The position numbers and the translations under genes are program-made. From the NCBI GenBank assembly GCA_020736575.1, contig JAGPYM010000023.1, positions 434,001-498,000 of the forward strand: a stretch of DNA of 64,000 bases, in the 5' to 3' direction. Of the stretch, positions 1 to 11,160 are shown piece after piece. This DNA comes from Thelonectria olida. Taxonomy: Eukaryota > Ascomycota > Sordariomycetes > Hypocreales > Nectriaceae. Position 1 is the first letter of the stretch. Each line of letters begins with the position of its first letter. The notes below the pieces were generated by a model. It did no database searches. It saw only the letters and a program-made list of their open reading frames with translations, and was not told the DNA's origin.

Positions 1-734
1 TTATCCCCAGTATGATAACCCACGCGTCGAATTTCGAATCGCCCCAAGACATCAGCGATCAGGCCGGCCTGGGACTCGCCAGAGTGGTCTTTTCGACACT
101 CTAGCAGACCTAGAAGCGCCTTTCGAAGTTTATAGCCCTTATCGACCCACTGTCCGCATACTGCAAGCATACCATGTCGGTGTGGTGATGTCCAGAGATC
201 AGATGAGAGGTGAATCATCGAAATGGCAGATTGAAGGGACTCGGCCAACTGAGCAGCGTAGAACTCATAGCTAGCTGAGATGTAGCGCATCACTGTACGT
301 CGGGAGGTAATCAGACTATCCTCGATGGCAGGATTACATGCTAGTGCTAGGTCCTTTATCTCATCCCACTCAACCATCGAAAAGGCCACTCTGCGACGTG
401 TGAGAAGGCTGATAAGAGCTTCGATGTAAGCCTGTCGATTGAAGGCATTCCGTAATGCCGCTTCGGATGGCGTAGTCGATGATGTGATATATACGTCGAG
501 CGATTGCTGAGATTGATTCTGCCGGCTAGAGAGCCCGATCAGATATGGATGATTATTCCTTATGTGGCGCCGCGCATTGCCCTTATAGCCATCCTTCCAT
601 GGCTTCGCCGTACAGTATAAGCAGACATATAAAGTGCGAGGCTTCGCCTTCTCTCTGGTGAAAAATCTCTCAATATCGATGAAGTCGGGGGCGGAAGAGG
701 GTGTCCTCGGTACAGACGAAGTTTCGGATGCCAT
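1..734 (-). CDS. hAT-family transposase, N-terminal part, cut by window edge
   Basis: An open frame starts at ATG 734 (complement) and is still open at base 1, giving about 244 residues. Near residues 30-65 there is a BED-type zinc finger: a C-x2-C pair (LYCTAK context) followed by H-x4-H (RRHIRNNH). Further on comes the hAT DDE start region with SSDLWTS, whose Asp is the expected first catalytic residue. The last visible residues are GYHTGD, the usual lead-in to the second catalytic block. hAT transposases cut and paste DNA with 8-bp target duplications. The rest of the gene lies to the left, so intactness cannot be judged. I found no terminal inverted repeat between 735 and 1190. Confidence 0.82.
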   Translation of the reverse strand, partial: MASETSSVPRTPSSAPDFIDIERFFTREKAKPRTLYVCLYCTAKPWKDGYKGNARRHIRNNHPYLIGLSSRQNQSQQSLDVYITSSTTPSEAALRNAFNRQAYIEALISLLTRRRVAFSMVEWDEIKDLALACNPAIEDSLITSRRTVMRYISASYEFYAAQLAESLQSAISMIHLSSDLWTSPHRHGMLAVCGQWVDKGYKLRKALLGLLECRKDHSGESQAGLIADVLGRFEIRRVGYHTGD

Positions 735-1195
735 GGCGATGGCTTGATGGTATAGATAATGGATCGAGGCGATGAAGAGTCTGCCGATAAATCGTACTAG
801 AAACTGCAGTAGCTACTCGGAAGACTTTTTTTACCTTAAGATTCTTGTCAATTTCTGATGGATCTGGATCATAGGGATAGAAGCTCTTGATTCTCTATCT
901 AATGAGTGGAAACAGGTCGGTTTCTTATACATAAGATGAATTGGTCCTCCGGGGCCGTTGTGTTTAAGAACTTGCTTTTTGGGAGACATAGGTGATACCA
1001 ACCACTGACGGGAAGTCCGGACTTCCGGGCTGCCGGTCTGAACTGCCTGTCTGAACTGCTGGAAGACCTTCCTTCCGGTTTGATCAAATGTATGACCCTT
1101 TGGTCTGTTGGATGTGATAATTCTGAATATAGAGGGGTTGCGATAGATTAGATTAGATTATAGAGCGGGCTAATCAGACGCCAGGAACGCCGTTG

Positions 1196-1306
1196 TGAGT
1201 TTATGAGTTAACTCATGAGTTAGCAGCGATAACTCAGACTCAACTCATATGAGTTTTATGAGTTAGAGTTATGAGTTAACTCATGAGTTAGGTTTGAGTT
1301 AACTAA
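1196..1306. repeat. Degenerate TGAGTTA/TAACTCA palindromic repeat
   Basis: About ten copies of TGAGTT and its complement AACTCA lie in alternating orientation, including two perfect TGAGTTAACTCA palindromes. The array ends at an in-frame stop (TAA 1304-1306) immediately before the acyltransferase fragment. It could mark the junction where that gene lost its 5' half. The AT-rich stretch 735-1195 holds the presumed 5' flank of the hAT gene and nothing else that I recognise. Confidence 0.6.
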
Positions 1307-2218
1307 AATGCCCAGGTATGGCTCAGCCCATGCTACCGAATCGCTGCTCGAATCCCGCCGGAGTTGAGCCAAGCTCAAAAGGAAAAGCTGGCCAACATCA
1401 ACGCGCAAAGAGCGGCGGTGGCGTCTGACCCCGGCGTTGAAGTCCTCTCTCTTCCTCATCGACGCGGCGCTGTCCTTCCCAGCCGCCATCAGCGAACCGC
1501 CCTCGACCTGACCGGGGATGAGACGAGCCGCCTCATCGCGGTGTGTCGATCTGTTCAGGCGACTCCGACGCATGTCTTTCACGCGGCTGCCGCCATTGTC
1601 GTGCGAGACATGCAGGTACGCCCATCGCAGACGAAGCCTGCTCGATATATAAACTACATCCTCCGCAACGAGCGCGCGAGTTGCGTAGATCCGTACAACA
1701 CCGCCGCCCATCCGGCAGCGCTGTATCATTCCATCTCTGGACCCAGTCTCATCGTCGACTTGCCGCTCCACGCCGCCGGCGCCGGACCAGACGACAAGGC
1801 ACGCAAGCACGAGTTCTTGTCGGCCATGCAGACAGTTCGTCGTTTCTACCACGCTGTCCGCCAGGACAAGGGGCACAGTGCACTCGCGCCGTCCATGTGG
1901 GCCATGGGTACGCCGGCGACGCCGCACAGCTCGGAGCGCCCCATGCCGGTGCCCGGACCGAAGGCGCACGCGTCCGTGAGCATCTCGAGCACGGGACAGA
2001 CGGACCGAGTGGTTGCGCCGCGGCAGGGGGCACTCAGGGCGCAGAACCCGTGGGTGACGGGTGAAGAGCTGGGGAATGGGCTGGGCTTGTTCCTGGGCAC
2101 GTTTGAGGGCGAGATGTGTCTGAGTGCGGCGTACAATGATGCGTGGCACACGAGGGAGGATGTGAATGGGTATCTTCGGCGATGTAAGGCTGTTGTGTTT
2201 GAAGGGTTGGGGATCTGA
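1307..2218 (+). pseudogene. 5'-truncated CoA-dependent acyltransferase-like gene
   Basis: The frame is open from 1307 to a stop at 2216-2218 and encodes about 300 residues, but has no ATG near its start; upstream sequence is the TGAGTTA array. The C-terminal half (WVTGEELGNGLGLFLGTF, then AAYNDAWH) resembles the C-terminus of fungal trichothecene-acetyltransferase/condensation-like enzymes of the BAHD/CAT fold. These transfer acyl groups from CoA to alcohols in secondary metabolism. The N-terminal lobe with the catalytic HxxxD motif is missing, so this is most likely a remnant. The GC-rich codon use suggests it was a real gene until recently. An upstream exon beyond the repeat is possible but not seen. 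Confidence 0.55.
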
Positions 2219-2682
2219 GGGAGGGAGGTGTTAGATAGCGCGCTCTCACTAGGTAACTCATAATTTAATGATGAATTGAATTATTATCTCATTCCTTCTG
2301 AAGATTGATTGAAGTCTGCATCCTGTTTATAGCTTATCAGGGAGGCTATGAGGTTACTATACCTGCTGAACCTGCAACAGACCTGTAACATTGTTCTGAC
2401 GATTCTCGCGTAAATCGAGTGACACGGTCTCCTGTGGCTGCGATATGATGCCAGTGACATTACATTGCAATCGTCATTGGCGTCTTCTTGTATGAGCTCG
2501 AGGACGGTCTGTAGAGAGAGCATTCTCGGAGGATACATCTCTCCACAAGCACGAGAACCACAGGTTCAAGTCCCAGGTCAACCCCAGTAGTCCCATATAC
2601 CATATCACAAGACCACACTGCGGGCGAACAGGCCCGTCGATCAGACCTACTTGCAGGCTTAGGGAGGAAAAGAAAACGTACC

Positions 2683-3045
2683 TTGCGGTTGGAAGACGTA
2701 GCCGACTCCGACTCTACTCCCCGTTCCTCCAAGGCTCGTGAACGTGAATCACATCGAGAGTTTGAGCGCAAGCAGCGAGAAAAGGAACGCCGCCGCAAAG
2801 AGCGCAAGCAGAAAGAGGCTGAGCAGATCCAACGCATGGCCCGCGCCGAAGCCAAAGCAGCGGCCAAAGAACGTGCAGCCAAGGCAACGAGAAAGCCTCG
2901 GCCCACCTCCCTAAACCAATCCAGAATCGACCCTATTATCCAGCAGTATCGACGAGGCCACGTTAATGATCCCTCCTCTTATGGTGTCAAGCAGCCTGCG
3001 GCCTCCAGCATGCGTCCCCGTGCCCACACACGTCCCAACAGCTAG
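2683..3045 (+). CDS. Short highly charged ORF, doubtful
   Basis: The 120-residue frame has no ATG at its start and is dominated by an Arg/Glu/Lys-rich helix (repeats of ERKQREKERRRKERKQKE type), predicted coiled coil, then a Pro/Ser-rich tail. Such composition appears in fungal nuclear proteins but also arises by chance. It lies upstream of transposase fragments and could be part of a transposon-borne gene. I do not recognise a family. Confidence 0.2.
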   Translation: MRLEDVADSDSTPRSSKARERESHREFERKQREKERRRKERKQKEAEQIQRMARAEAKAAAKERAAKATRKPRPTSLNQSRIDPIIQQYRRGHVNDPSSYGVKQPAASSMRPRAHTRPNS

Positions 3046-3391
3046 CGCTGCCCTCATCAGGAAGCTCGGCGCCTGTAGTGACTGCCGGAGACGAATGGTT
3101 GCTGTAAGTCTCTTCTTCCCACATCCCTCTGCATCTCTATCGCGAACCGCAATATCTAGCCTCTAATGCCCACGAGTAATCCTCTCCGGCTCGAAATAAA
3201 ATTCTTGCCTTGCTGGGTGGTTAATTTCATTTGTTCACTCGATGTTACGACTCGATAGTTGCATATTTGAACAGAGGATGTTCCAAGATGAAAGAACAAG
3301 CACACAAGGACAATCACTATGGCGTCGTTGATTTTCATCTCCTGTGGTCCGTATATAACCTTCATAGACAATAGCAGCAGGAGATTGAATT

Positions 3392-3660
3392 GAGACTAGC
3401 CGAGAGCATATCAAGACATCCACATTCGACCTCTTCGACTCTTGGCAGGCCATGCGCCACGCGGTCACCAACCAACTAAAAGAGCTGAATCACATACGAG
3501 CCTCTCAACGAGTACGGACGCCTCTAGATGTCTCGGGAGAAATGTTCGAGGCCGTGCGGGGTTGGGTGTCACACCAGGCCCTGCGCAAAGTGCAAGGGCA
3601 TCGGAAGTTACTCCTGGCGCCTCTGAAAGTTCCTTGCAGTCGGCTGCAAAGAGGCTACAA
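3392..3660 (+). pseudogene. MULE (Mutator-like) transposase C-terminal fragment
   Basis: The frame open from 3392 to 3742 contains FDLFDSWQAMRHAV, LKELNHIRASQR and VRGWVSHQALRKVQ. From memory this matches the segment of fungal Mutator-like transposases just ahead of the SWIM-type zinc finger. The expected Cys/His finger that should follow is absent: after LLLAPLKVPCSR the similarity ends. The catalytic DDE core is not present either. I treat it as a dead fragment in a stack of transposon debris that continues with the Tc1 piece downstream. Confidence 0.4.
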
Positions 3661-3945
3661 TAGGCAAAGCAATATAAACATTTTGACTGGAGCCGTGTCA
3701 AATGGAGCGGTGAATGTATGGCCCGCCGCGGTTAAGGAATAAGGCCTATTTGGACCTTCCTCCGCCCGTCTAAGCAGCTTCAAGAGGGGGATGTTCAAGA
3801 GGCCTAAGGCAGGGAGCTGTAAGGCAGATGTTTTGGGCTGCCTTTAGTCTAGGCTGCCGCACGCCCCTTATTCCTCTCGTTAGTAATATTAATACAGAAG
3901 GTATATATAATGTCTATGCGATAATCCTACTTTAGTTTATTTAGC

Positions 3946-4139
3946 TGGATGATATTTTCATGTATGATAATGCCTCTATATATACTGCCCATATTATTAA
4001 AAACCTCCTTGAAGAGCTAGAGATTGAGATCATAACCTGGCCGCCTTATTCACCTGATTTAAACCCTATTGAGAACTTATGGGCTTTAATGAAAGCTGAA
4101 ATCTATCAGCTGCATCCAGAGTTTATATATGCAGATGAT
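3946..4139 (+). pseudogene. Tc1/mariner-type transposase fragment (DDE_3 domain)
   Basis: The frame encodes DDIFMYDNASIYTAH, then WPPYSPDLNPIENLWALMK. This is the second catalytic Asp (YDNA) and the third acidic residue (PIENLW Glu) of a Tc1-like DDE superfamily endonuclease. Everything N-terminal to the second Asp is missing or out of frame, and the C-terminus is replaced at ADD by the 123-bp terminal repeat starting at 4140. The fragment is AT-rich compared with its neighbours. It is an internally deleted, inactive copy. Confidence 0.75.
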
Positions 4140-4262
4140 GTAACGGTTGTGCTAGACCGCTGTACCATAGGGCAAAAGATTGGTCAATAATCGCATTGGT
4201 TGCAATTACTGTGGCACACAACAGCTCTTTTAAGCCCTGCACAGTGGACCAGGCCGTGACAG
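4140..4262. repeat. 123-bp transposon end, copy 1
   Basis: The sequence from GTAACGGTTGTG to GGCCGTGACAG occurs again in inverted orientation at 23493-23615, with about three substitutions by eye in 123 bp. Similarity stops sharply after GTGACAG, so CTGTCACGGCCTGGTCC is the likely outer end of the element. Copy 1 joins directly to the Tc1 transposase fragment. Confidence 0.8.
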
Positions 4263-4387
4263 ATGAGATAGTAATTCTAAATAAGGATACGCTGTGTTAC
4301 TGCCTATCATACAACAAAGGAACAGCGCAATCTACTGAAACAATTGGATATGCCATCCGAAAACCCGACCAATATCACCTCGCCATA

Positions 4388-7194
4388 TTATCCCAAGTAA
4401 TCCTTCAGGTCTTCCGACTCTTCCAGCAGAGTGTTGTACGAGAAAGGCACGAAAGGCCAACCCGCAAATTCGGCAAACTTTGAGAACGACTCAACCCACG
4501 CCAATCTGAGAGAGTGCAACATGGCACTGGTACCCTCTATACACACCAAAATGGCAATTGCTATTACTAATGTTAGAAGACGCACATAGACTGTTGTTTA
4601 GATGAAGAAACTCACTCAAGAAGAACCACATGGCGAAGCAAACAACAATCATAATGACACCCAAAACACCAGGGGTTGCCAGGGCGGGTCCGATAGTCAT
4701 GCTCCAGAGCACAACACTCAGCTGCTGATGGGCCAAAGACAACGCCCAGAGACGCAGGTAGGAAGCAGTGTGGGAAACACAGTTCAGACAGAACTCTGCA
4801 AATTTGTTAGTTAACTCACGACGCATCGACTTTGGTGCAACCTACCAATAGTGTGAATGACTTGGTGAATCATCTCCTCACTGAACTCGAATTCTTCATG
4901 CTCCTCGTCGATATTCTGGGAGATCATGGCAACACCCTCCTCATCGTCATCAAAGCTTTGGCCGTGACCGTTGCCGTTGCCATTACCCTGGCTCTCATCG
5001 TCATCGCCATCCAGGGCACTAACGCGGGAGTTTTCGCCGATACTACGGTAACCCTTGCCACGGGCCCTGTTGTGCTCCCATCTGAGATAGCACGGCTTGA
5101 GGAACAGGAGAATGGGCACCTGAACAAAAGCCAGCAACAGAAGAATAACCTGAATAGTGGCTTGTCCGGGGTACAGCTTCTCGTCCAGAGTACCAGGCTG
5201 CAAGAACATGTAAATCAACATGTTGAGCAGACCAGGAGGCTGGCGCTTAGTGCCAATCCAATCCACGGACCACTTGTAAATAATGCAAACAACGAGGTAG
5301 CCGAAGATGGATTGGAAGAAGATCATGCCAGGAACAAAGTTGCCCCAGATATTGATGGGCTTCTTGAAGTGGCGAGCGTTGATGAATGAGAAGCAAAGCG
5401 AGTAAGTCGTGTGAGCCCAACCAAGAATGATACTCATCTTCATCTTGTAGCTGTTGCTAAAGAGGAGATCATTCTCAGTACCATGCCAAGCAGAGTCGAG
5501 ACCGAAGGGATATCGGTAACCCTTATCATTAAGAGTGGCAATGACGGCAGTTGAGTTGGTCCAGCCATCTGGCTTCTTATATTCCCAGGCGCTGGGGAAG
5601 AGAGTCATCGACTTGGAGAAGACGTCATTGTAGATAAGGCCGGTGAAACAGGAGAAGATGGCCATGGCAAGAGCAATGTATCTACCATAGAACATCATGG
5701 CGAAGAGCTCAAAGGTAACCTTCTTGAGTGATTTCTCCCAATAGATCATGGCAAGTGCAGCCGACAGCATGATGATGGCGTGTCCAAAATCACCAAACAT
5801 GACGGCGAACAAGAAAGGGAAGGTGACAAAGACGGGGATTGCCGGGTTAACCTCCTGGTAGGTGGCAGTACCATAAGCGTTGACAATGGTCTGGAAGCCT
5901 TCCGTATACTTGTTGGTCTTCAGATACGTAGGGGGTTTCTTATTGGTCTGGATCTTGTTGATGATGGAAGGAACCGAGAGGCCAGCTCGGTTAGTAACAT
6001 CCTGAAGAGTTGTCCTGATAAGAGGCAAGTCATTGGTGGGGACCCAGGCCTCGGCAATGAGTGTACGACGAGCACTGTCGTATGAGAAGTTGTTCAGTGT
6101 GTTATAAACGGCCTTATCCTTAGCAACAAGGACCATCCAAGCGGACAGGGACTGCGAGATCTGGTTGAGCTCCGCCTGAAGAGTCGCTTGTGTGTTGTTC
6201 AGAACGTTCTGAACATCGTTGAGTCGGTTGTTGACTTCGTGGATCTGGTCACGTCGAAGATCGCTGTTCTCGTCAACATTGTAGACCTCGGCACCCATGG
6301 ATTCGGAAATCTTGCGGATCTTGGCAAGAATTTCCTTGCCGTGGGCAAAGATGACGAAAACGTTTTTGTTGATGGCCTTGTTGTTGGTGGGGTCGATCAG
6401 CGGTTCAGGAATCTCGGACTGGTTCATGTACAAGTTGCCACGGAGAGTTCGCCAAAGAATGCGCTCGAACGCAGCAATTCTGTCCCTAGCGATGACACCA
6501 GCAACGAACCCGATGTTCATTCCAGAGAAAGATCTCTCGACATCCGGAGCTCCATGATGCTGTTCGACATCGGAGAGCAGGGGGGCATCGTCGTCGTCGG
6601 TTGAAGCTCTAATTTCCTCGACGTTTCCGTGAGCACGGTCGAAGAAGCTGCCAGCTTCGCGCAGAACCCAGCGCCATTCAGTCAGATCGCCCTCGCGCTT
6701 CTTCAGGGTCTCGTAGCTTTCGTTAAGGGCAGAGACTCTCTGCTCAAGCTTCTGGCTTTGTTCAGCAAGCTCGTCGATTTCGGAAGTAGAAGGCGACGCG
6801 AGCCTCTCGATGTCGAGGTCCAGCTTTCGGAGCGGGATGCCAATCTTCTCCATCTGCGCATAGAAGTATCCTGATCAATTGTTAGAGAAAGCTTTTTGGT
6901 GGCTGCCTAGTGGTGACGTACGCAGCTGTCGTTCAACGTTGTCGAGTCGTCGGATCTCCTGGGTAAAGGTTCGCTGGAAGGCGCTGACATCTTCATTCAA
7001 CTGGAGAGCCAAAAACGCGTTAGTTGACAGCTCGAGAAGTGATAATTGATGACGACTTCACTTACGTCTCGGAATTGGCAGAGGCCCAGCTCGCCGAGGG
7101 CCGTAACGACCTCGCGACCGATCTCATTGGAGACATAGAGCTGGACCATGCTCATGTCCGCCGAGCGGAACGGGGTGTCCTGTTTGGGAGCCAT
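4388..7194 (-). CDS. vph1: V-type proton ATPase subunit a (vacuolar, Vph1-like)
   Basis: This subunit forms the proton half-channels of the membrane Vo sector and moves protons into vacuoles. Predicted exons on the complement are 7194-7066, 7000-6922, 6870-4846, 4795-4616 and 4560-4388. All boundaries are GT-AG and the sum is 2,586 nt, an 861-residue protein, close to the usual fungal length. The N-terminus has [15 protein letters not shown] and ALGELG, the cytosolic coiled-coil half follows, and the C-terminal half is a multi-pass membrane domain. [11 protein letters not shown], spanning the fourth exon, contains the essential proton-translocating Arg. I see no disablement. It is the only obvious housekeeping gene in the left third. 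The first 4262-4387 bases downstream carry no feature. Confidence 0.95.
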
Positions 7195-9613
7195 GGTGAT
7201 GCAGTTGAAGCACCAGGACTCGAATTGTCGTTGTGTTGGAGCTTACCAGGGAGCAAGCCACGGTCCTGGCCACATAGAGGAAGGGAGCTTCACGTGACTC
7301 TCCGTTTTGGAATATGGTCTATCCGACGCCACTGCATGATGACATCGCGGCTGGCATTTCCAAAAGCGGGTGCCTAAACCTAGGCTTCGACCAAAATGGG
7401 AGCTGACCTGGAGCCTGCAACGAACGACGAACAAGGGCGCGGAAGAAAGAACCTTTCGGAACTTCGTTCCTCAAGGCATAAGCCCCAAGCTAATGGTTAC
7501 CAGCAAAAGACCTCCTACAGTTACTGGAAAGTCAGCGCCGCTATAAGAGGGCTTGTTGGTAACTTGGTTTATTTAAGACACAGGAGACCGGTCCCCTACT
7601 GGTCTGCCAATGCCTTTTAGAACGGGCCTGACAAGCAAGCTGAACAAGTACACTCGTCTTATAATGGCTAAATAATGGCTAATATTGTTGAGATTCCCAT
7701 CGCTCGCTGGCCATATAAGAACTAGCTAGTTACCGTACCTTTTAGACGCCATCTATACGTTACTGTCTTGCTTCGAGTCTCCAGGTCCAACCCGAGTCTG
7801 AGTAGCCACCTCCTCTTGGTGGTGGCTAGCTGGTCTTGACTTGGTCTTTGTCTCATCTCGAAAATCTTGGCCAGCGTCATCATCAACATTGCTAGAGCTT
7901 GGTGCGGGAGCTGAGGGGTGTGATATAATTTTCCGGATGGGATGTTCGTTGCCAGTATCCACGGCCCCGATGTTCGAGGGCCTCCTAGCTTGCGACAGGG
8001 CAAGTCACCTGAATCGAAATACTTTCTTCTCTGGTATTATGCGAATTAGCTTGGTTCTGGCCGGCTAGCAGAACTCTAGATCATTTTCCAACCTCTAACT
8101 GGTGATGGAGTAAGTTTCCTCTGGTTATCGTCGTTCCGTACTTGCGTAAGAGGTTCTTATCCCTCTCAGTAGGGGGGTCCGGATGTTTGGCGGGATCCAT
8201 ATCCGCAATATCGTGTGTAAGAAAGATATGGAAACAGGAAATGAGATGATGAGCCAGACCATTTTAAGCACACCAGGTGCTGAATGTCGTCATCTTTCGT
8301 AAGACCCCGCAATTACCCGAAGGCGCGTGACGGAAAATAGAGAGGTTGACACTAGCATAGTAGGCATTACGGGCGCGGCGTCGCGTAGTTTACGGGACGT
8401 GTCAATCTGGGGAGTTCTAAATCTGGTTTCTGTTATTACCTACATGCCCTCGAGTAGCGCCTCTACTATCACCACCCGCAATAGCCACAAATCTCACACG
8501 AGATTCGTCATATCGAGTCTGAGCCTCCCCTTACAGACAGCGAGCTGATTTGCCCGAAGATTATGCTTAATTCGAGGGACATCCCACGGATACTATGGGT
8601 GAAAAGAGACTACGATGCCTATTCAATCTGCACATCTTGTAGAAACCTCCACTTGTCGAAGGAAATAAGGATGCTGCCACGTGGTGCATGCACCAGCAGA
8701 CGTTAGTCAGACATGACGATTCAAAGACGCAGTGTTTTAGATATGTTGAGGTGCGGGGTTCGGAAACTCCTCGGAACTTTTGTAGGTGCGCCCTGAACGA
8801 AACTTTCCATGCGGAACTCAGCGCAGGAAAATTGGTATGAGAAGTAGTTCGCCTGTGCGGGCCTGCTTCCGCAGCTGTCTGCTCAAGACGGTTAGCATAC
8901 TTAGATGTCACCCTGAGCGAAGATGCTTGAGTCCGGTGCACGAAAGCACAGCCTACGCCATAATTGACCGGAGCCCAAAAATGGTCCAGGGCGAAGAGGA
9001 ACAAAACTAAACATAAAGCACCTTGTTCCTTCTCTTAAAGCTCGACGCGCGACGAACCTAATGAATACACTGATTTGGGTCAATGGACCGAATACACGTA
9101 CTGTCTGACACAATGACGTCTGATGCGGGGTGCGGGGTTCGCAACACCAGACATCCGCCAAAGGCGTGAATCTCTTCCAAAAGATATAGTTAAGGAAGAT
9201 CTGTAGAGGCTAAAATTGCAGTGCAAAGGGCGACAACATGGACGTGCACTAAAGGGGGACACACTTCCTCAATGGTGCAGCGCGACCTGGTTTAGGTTGA
9301 ACCGAGGTCTAAAAGCACGAGTGAGCCTGGACTCTCCACACTGTGAATTTTAGTCAATTTCTGGACTCCCACAGCGGGTTGGTCTGGCTACCCAAATCAC
9401 CCTTTACCTGCTTGACTTTCCTTAACGACCTCATTGGTGCTGTACTGTGGAAAATATACCACTTTTCGTTGCTACAGTACATAGAATGTCCCTCTTCGAT
9501 ACTCCAAGCCTTCCCCAAACTCATATATACATCTCCACACCCAGACCTTATCATTTCTTAGTTACCTACAATTAAGATTTCTCGGTAGACTGAGACATGA
9601 CGGAACTCCTCTC
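7195..9613. other. Gene-free stretch between vph1 and WD40 remnant
   Basis: I see no convincing gene here. The open frames are short, overlap on both strands and show no family motif. The one recognisable item is a repeat at 7435-7483, described separately. The 7260-7430 part is the likely promoter side of vph1. Confidence 0.5.
7435..7483. repeat. GGAACGAAAGGTTCTTTC-type dispersed repeat, copy 1
   Basis: GGGCGCGGAAGAAAGAACCT, then TTCG and ACTTCGTTCCTCAAGGCATA, are found in inverted and partly duplicated form at 20104-20171. A short related stretch (GGAACGAAAGGTTTTTGCCC) occurs near 32432. The family is unknown; it may be an end fragment of a mobile element. Confidence 0.5.
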
Positions 9614-10263
9614 CTAATCCATTGCTTGTATCTTAAGGTAAAGCTGGAAAGATTCGTCTGAGACTGACACACCAGAAACGACCTGGAAGGTGCTATTAAC
9701 GTATCCGAATGAAGAACTCCTCCAGATCGCGGAAGGGTCCCGCCAAGCCATTAAGGACCAAGGGTATGTCGTGGACACATCCGAAGCCTCGAAGCCGACG
9801 AGGACCCTCCCTGATCGACACCCGAGGGCAATCGTTGCGCTCGAGGGGGATATGGCTAAGGTGCAGGGCCGGTAGTCGGGAGGTAGCCATAGCGTTTTCT
9901 GCCTGTCCCACTGAACCCAGATCTTGTCTCGGCTTAGGCCGTAGCCGTGGGATTGTGGTGTCTCTGCAGCTTGAGTTTGTGACTGAGCTTGGGGATCAAG
10001 CTGAGGCTGAACTGCAGTACTAGATCCAGTCTTATCTCCAGCCTGGACTACAGCTTGAGCTTTTCTGCTGTAGAAATCCGTGGGAACACTTAGCTGCATA
10101 GAGCCCTGTTCGGTGAACACGTACGGGCCAATACCGTCAAGCCAATGGCCAGGCGCACAGCCGATCGGAGCAACCTTGAGGCCGTCAGGTGATAGACGAC
10201 CCAGAACCTGGACCCCATTCCTGTTGAGGGGGGTAATGCGGTGGGGTCTTAGATCGATAGATA
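9614..10263 (-). pseudogene. Orphan C-terminal tail of a WD40 NOD-like receptor
   Basis: The frame contains RLSPDGLKVAPIG, GYGLSRDKIWVQWDR, then LWLPPDYRPC and IALGCRSGRVLV. The same signature (WLPPDYRP, AIGCRSGRVLV) ends the WD40 protein at 62567-64000 in this window. In fungal STAND receptors of the HET-E/NWD type this block follows the last WD40 blade. Here no WD40 array, NACHT or N-terminal domain lies upstream on the complement, and the tail runs on past the normal end into unrelated sequence (about 60 extra residues). It is therefore a decayed remnant. Confidence 0.65.
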
Positions 10264-10553
10264 GCCCCTCTCACAAGAGGCAAGGACTGGGATCAATACA
10301 GGAAGAGTGCATACATGTGGTGATAAAGGACATCTTCACGGCCTCGAAATCATATAGGTTGTACGTCCAAGATGCAACCATAATGGGGTTCAAGCACAAC
10401 CTAGGACGCGCCAACCCTGTAGGCCAAAAAAGGGGCTTAGGACACGAGAAGCCGCTTCGGCGCTTATATAGATGACGCTGTTCCAGAAGCCTAACAAAAA
10501 ATTCGAATACATGTTAGTATCTATCTACCCCATTGCGGTCACCCATATTCTTA

Positions 10554-11090
10554 ATGGCTTCTCAACCGCTTGTGGGGCAACCCAATGGTCCATCCATGAT
10601 CGGTGATGCATCACAGGCTTATTCGAGTGTCGCCTCAGACAATATCAAAGCCACAACCGATTTTGTGAGCGCCCAAAAGGAGATCTATAATGCCTTAAAT
10701 CTGTTGCGGAGTACGTGCGATATGTTCGATAGACATCAATGCCATTCTAGGAGGTTTGAGATGGCATTCTGGCAAGAAAATGACAAACTGGTCAAGTTGT
10801 TACAGGAAAACAGAGCCTTGGTTCAACGAGGAGAAGAGTTCCATTGTGAAAGAAATCGCAAGGGATGGCATGAAGGTTCACTGGACTCCAAAACCGAGGT
10901 ATTTGATGAGGAAGATAGCCGCGTAGGCAATGAATCTTCTAGTGTCAGTCTTAAGTTTGACGCTAGGGAGATAAAGGAGCCCCTGATACGGGAGGTGCAG
11001 GGGATGGGAGATAAAAACTTAAAGGAGGGACAGCAGAGCAACAAGAGAAAGCTGAAGTCCCTGAGCAATACACCATGCCGTTGTACTTGA
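10554..11090 (+). CDS. Uncharacterised coiled-coil protein, probably 3'-truncated
   Basis: ATG 10554 opens 178 residues. The first half is acidic to neutral and helical (FVSAQKEIYNALNLLRSTCDMF, shown here in part, and AFWQENDKLVKLLQENRAL), suggesting a coiled coil. The second half is charged and Lys/Glu-rich. The last 25 or so bases of the frame run antisense through the RidA exon fragment, so the natural 3' end has been lost at a breakpoint near 11065. I do not recognise a family. It may be expressed but its terminus is artificial. Confidence 0.35.
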   Translation: MASQPLVGQPNGPSMIGDASQAYSSVASDNIKATTDFVSAQKEIYNALNLLRSTCDMFDRHQCHSRRFEMAFWQENDKLVKLLQENRALVQRGEEFHCERNRKGWHEGSLDSKTEVFDEEDSRVGNESSSVSLKFDAREIKEPLIREVQGMGDKNLKEGQQSNKRKLKSLSNTPCRCT

Positions 11091-11160
11091 TGGCCTGGGA
11101 GAACTGTGGCAGGGGAGTGGGAGCATTCGCCGTTCGGACAGCCTCAGGAGACGAAGCCAT
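11066..11160 (-). pseudogene. Orphan first exon of a RidA/YjgF-family gene
   Basis: ATG 11160 on the complement encodes about 32 residues: PLPQFSQAIKYNGMVYCSG preceded by RTANAP. This is the canonical N-terminus of fungal RidA (reactive enamine/imine deaminase, formerly L-PSP endoribonuclease). Similarity stops after YCSG. The remainder of the enzyme, including the conserved substrate-binding Arg, is absent, and the frame runs into the neighbouring coiled-coil ORF. The sequence upstream of 11160 may be the original promoter. Confidence 0.6.

Noticed and set aside
1256..2149. A 297-codon minus-strand ORF and the plus-strand ORF 1543-2064
   Set aside because: Both overlap the acyltransferase frame, are Arg-rich as expected for shadows of GC-rich coding DNA, and show no motif.
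4832..5389. Plus-strand ORF with hydrophobic stretches
   Set aside because: It is the antisense of the large V-ATPase exon.
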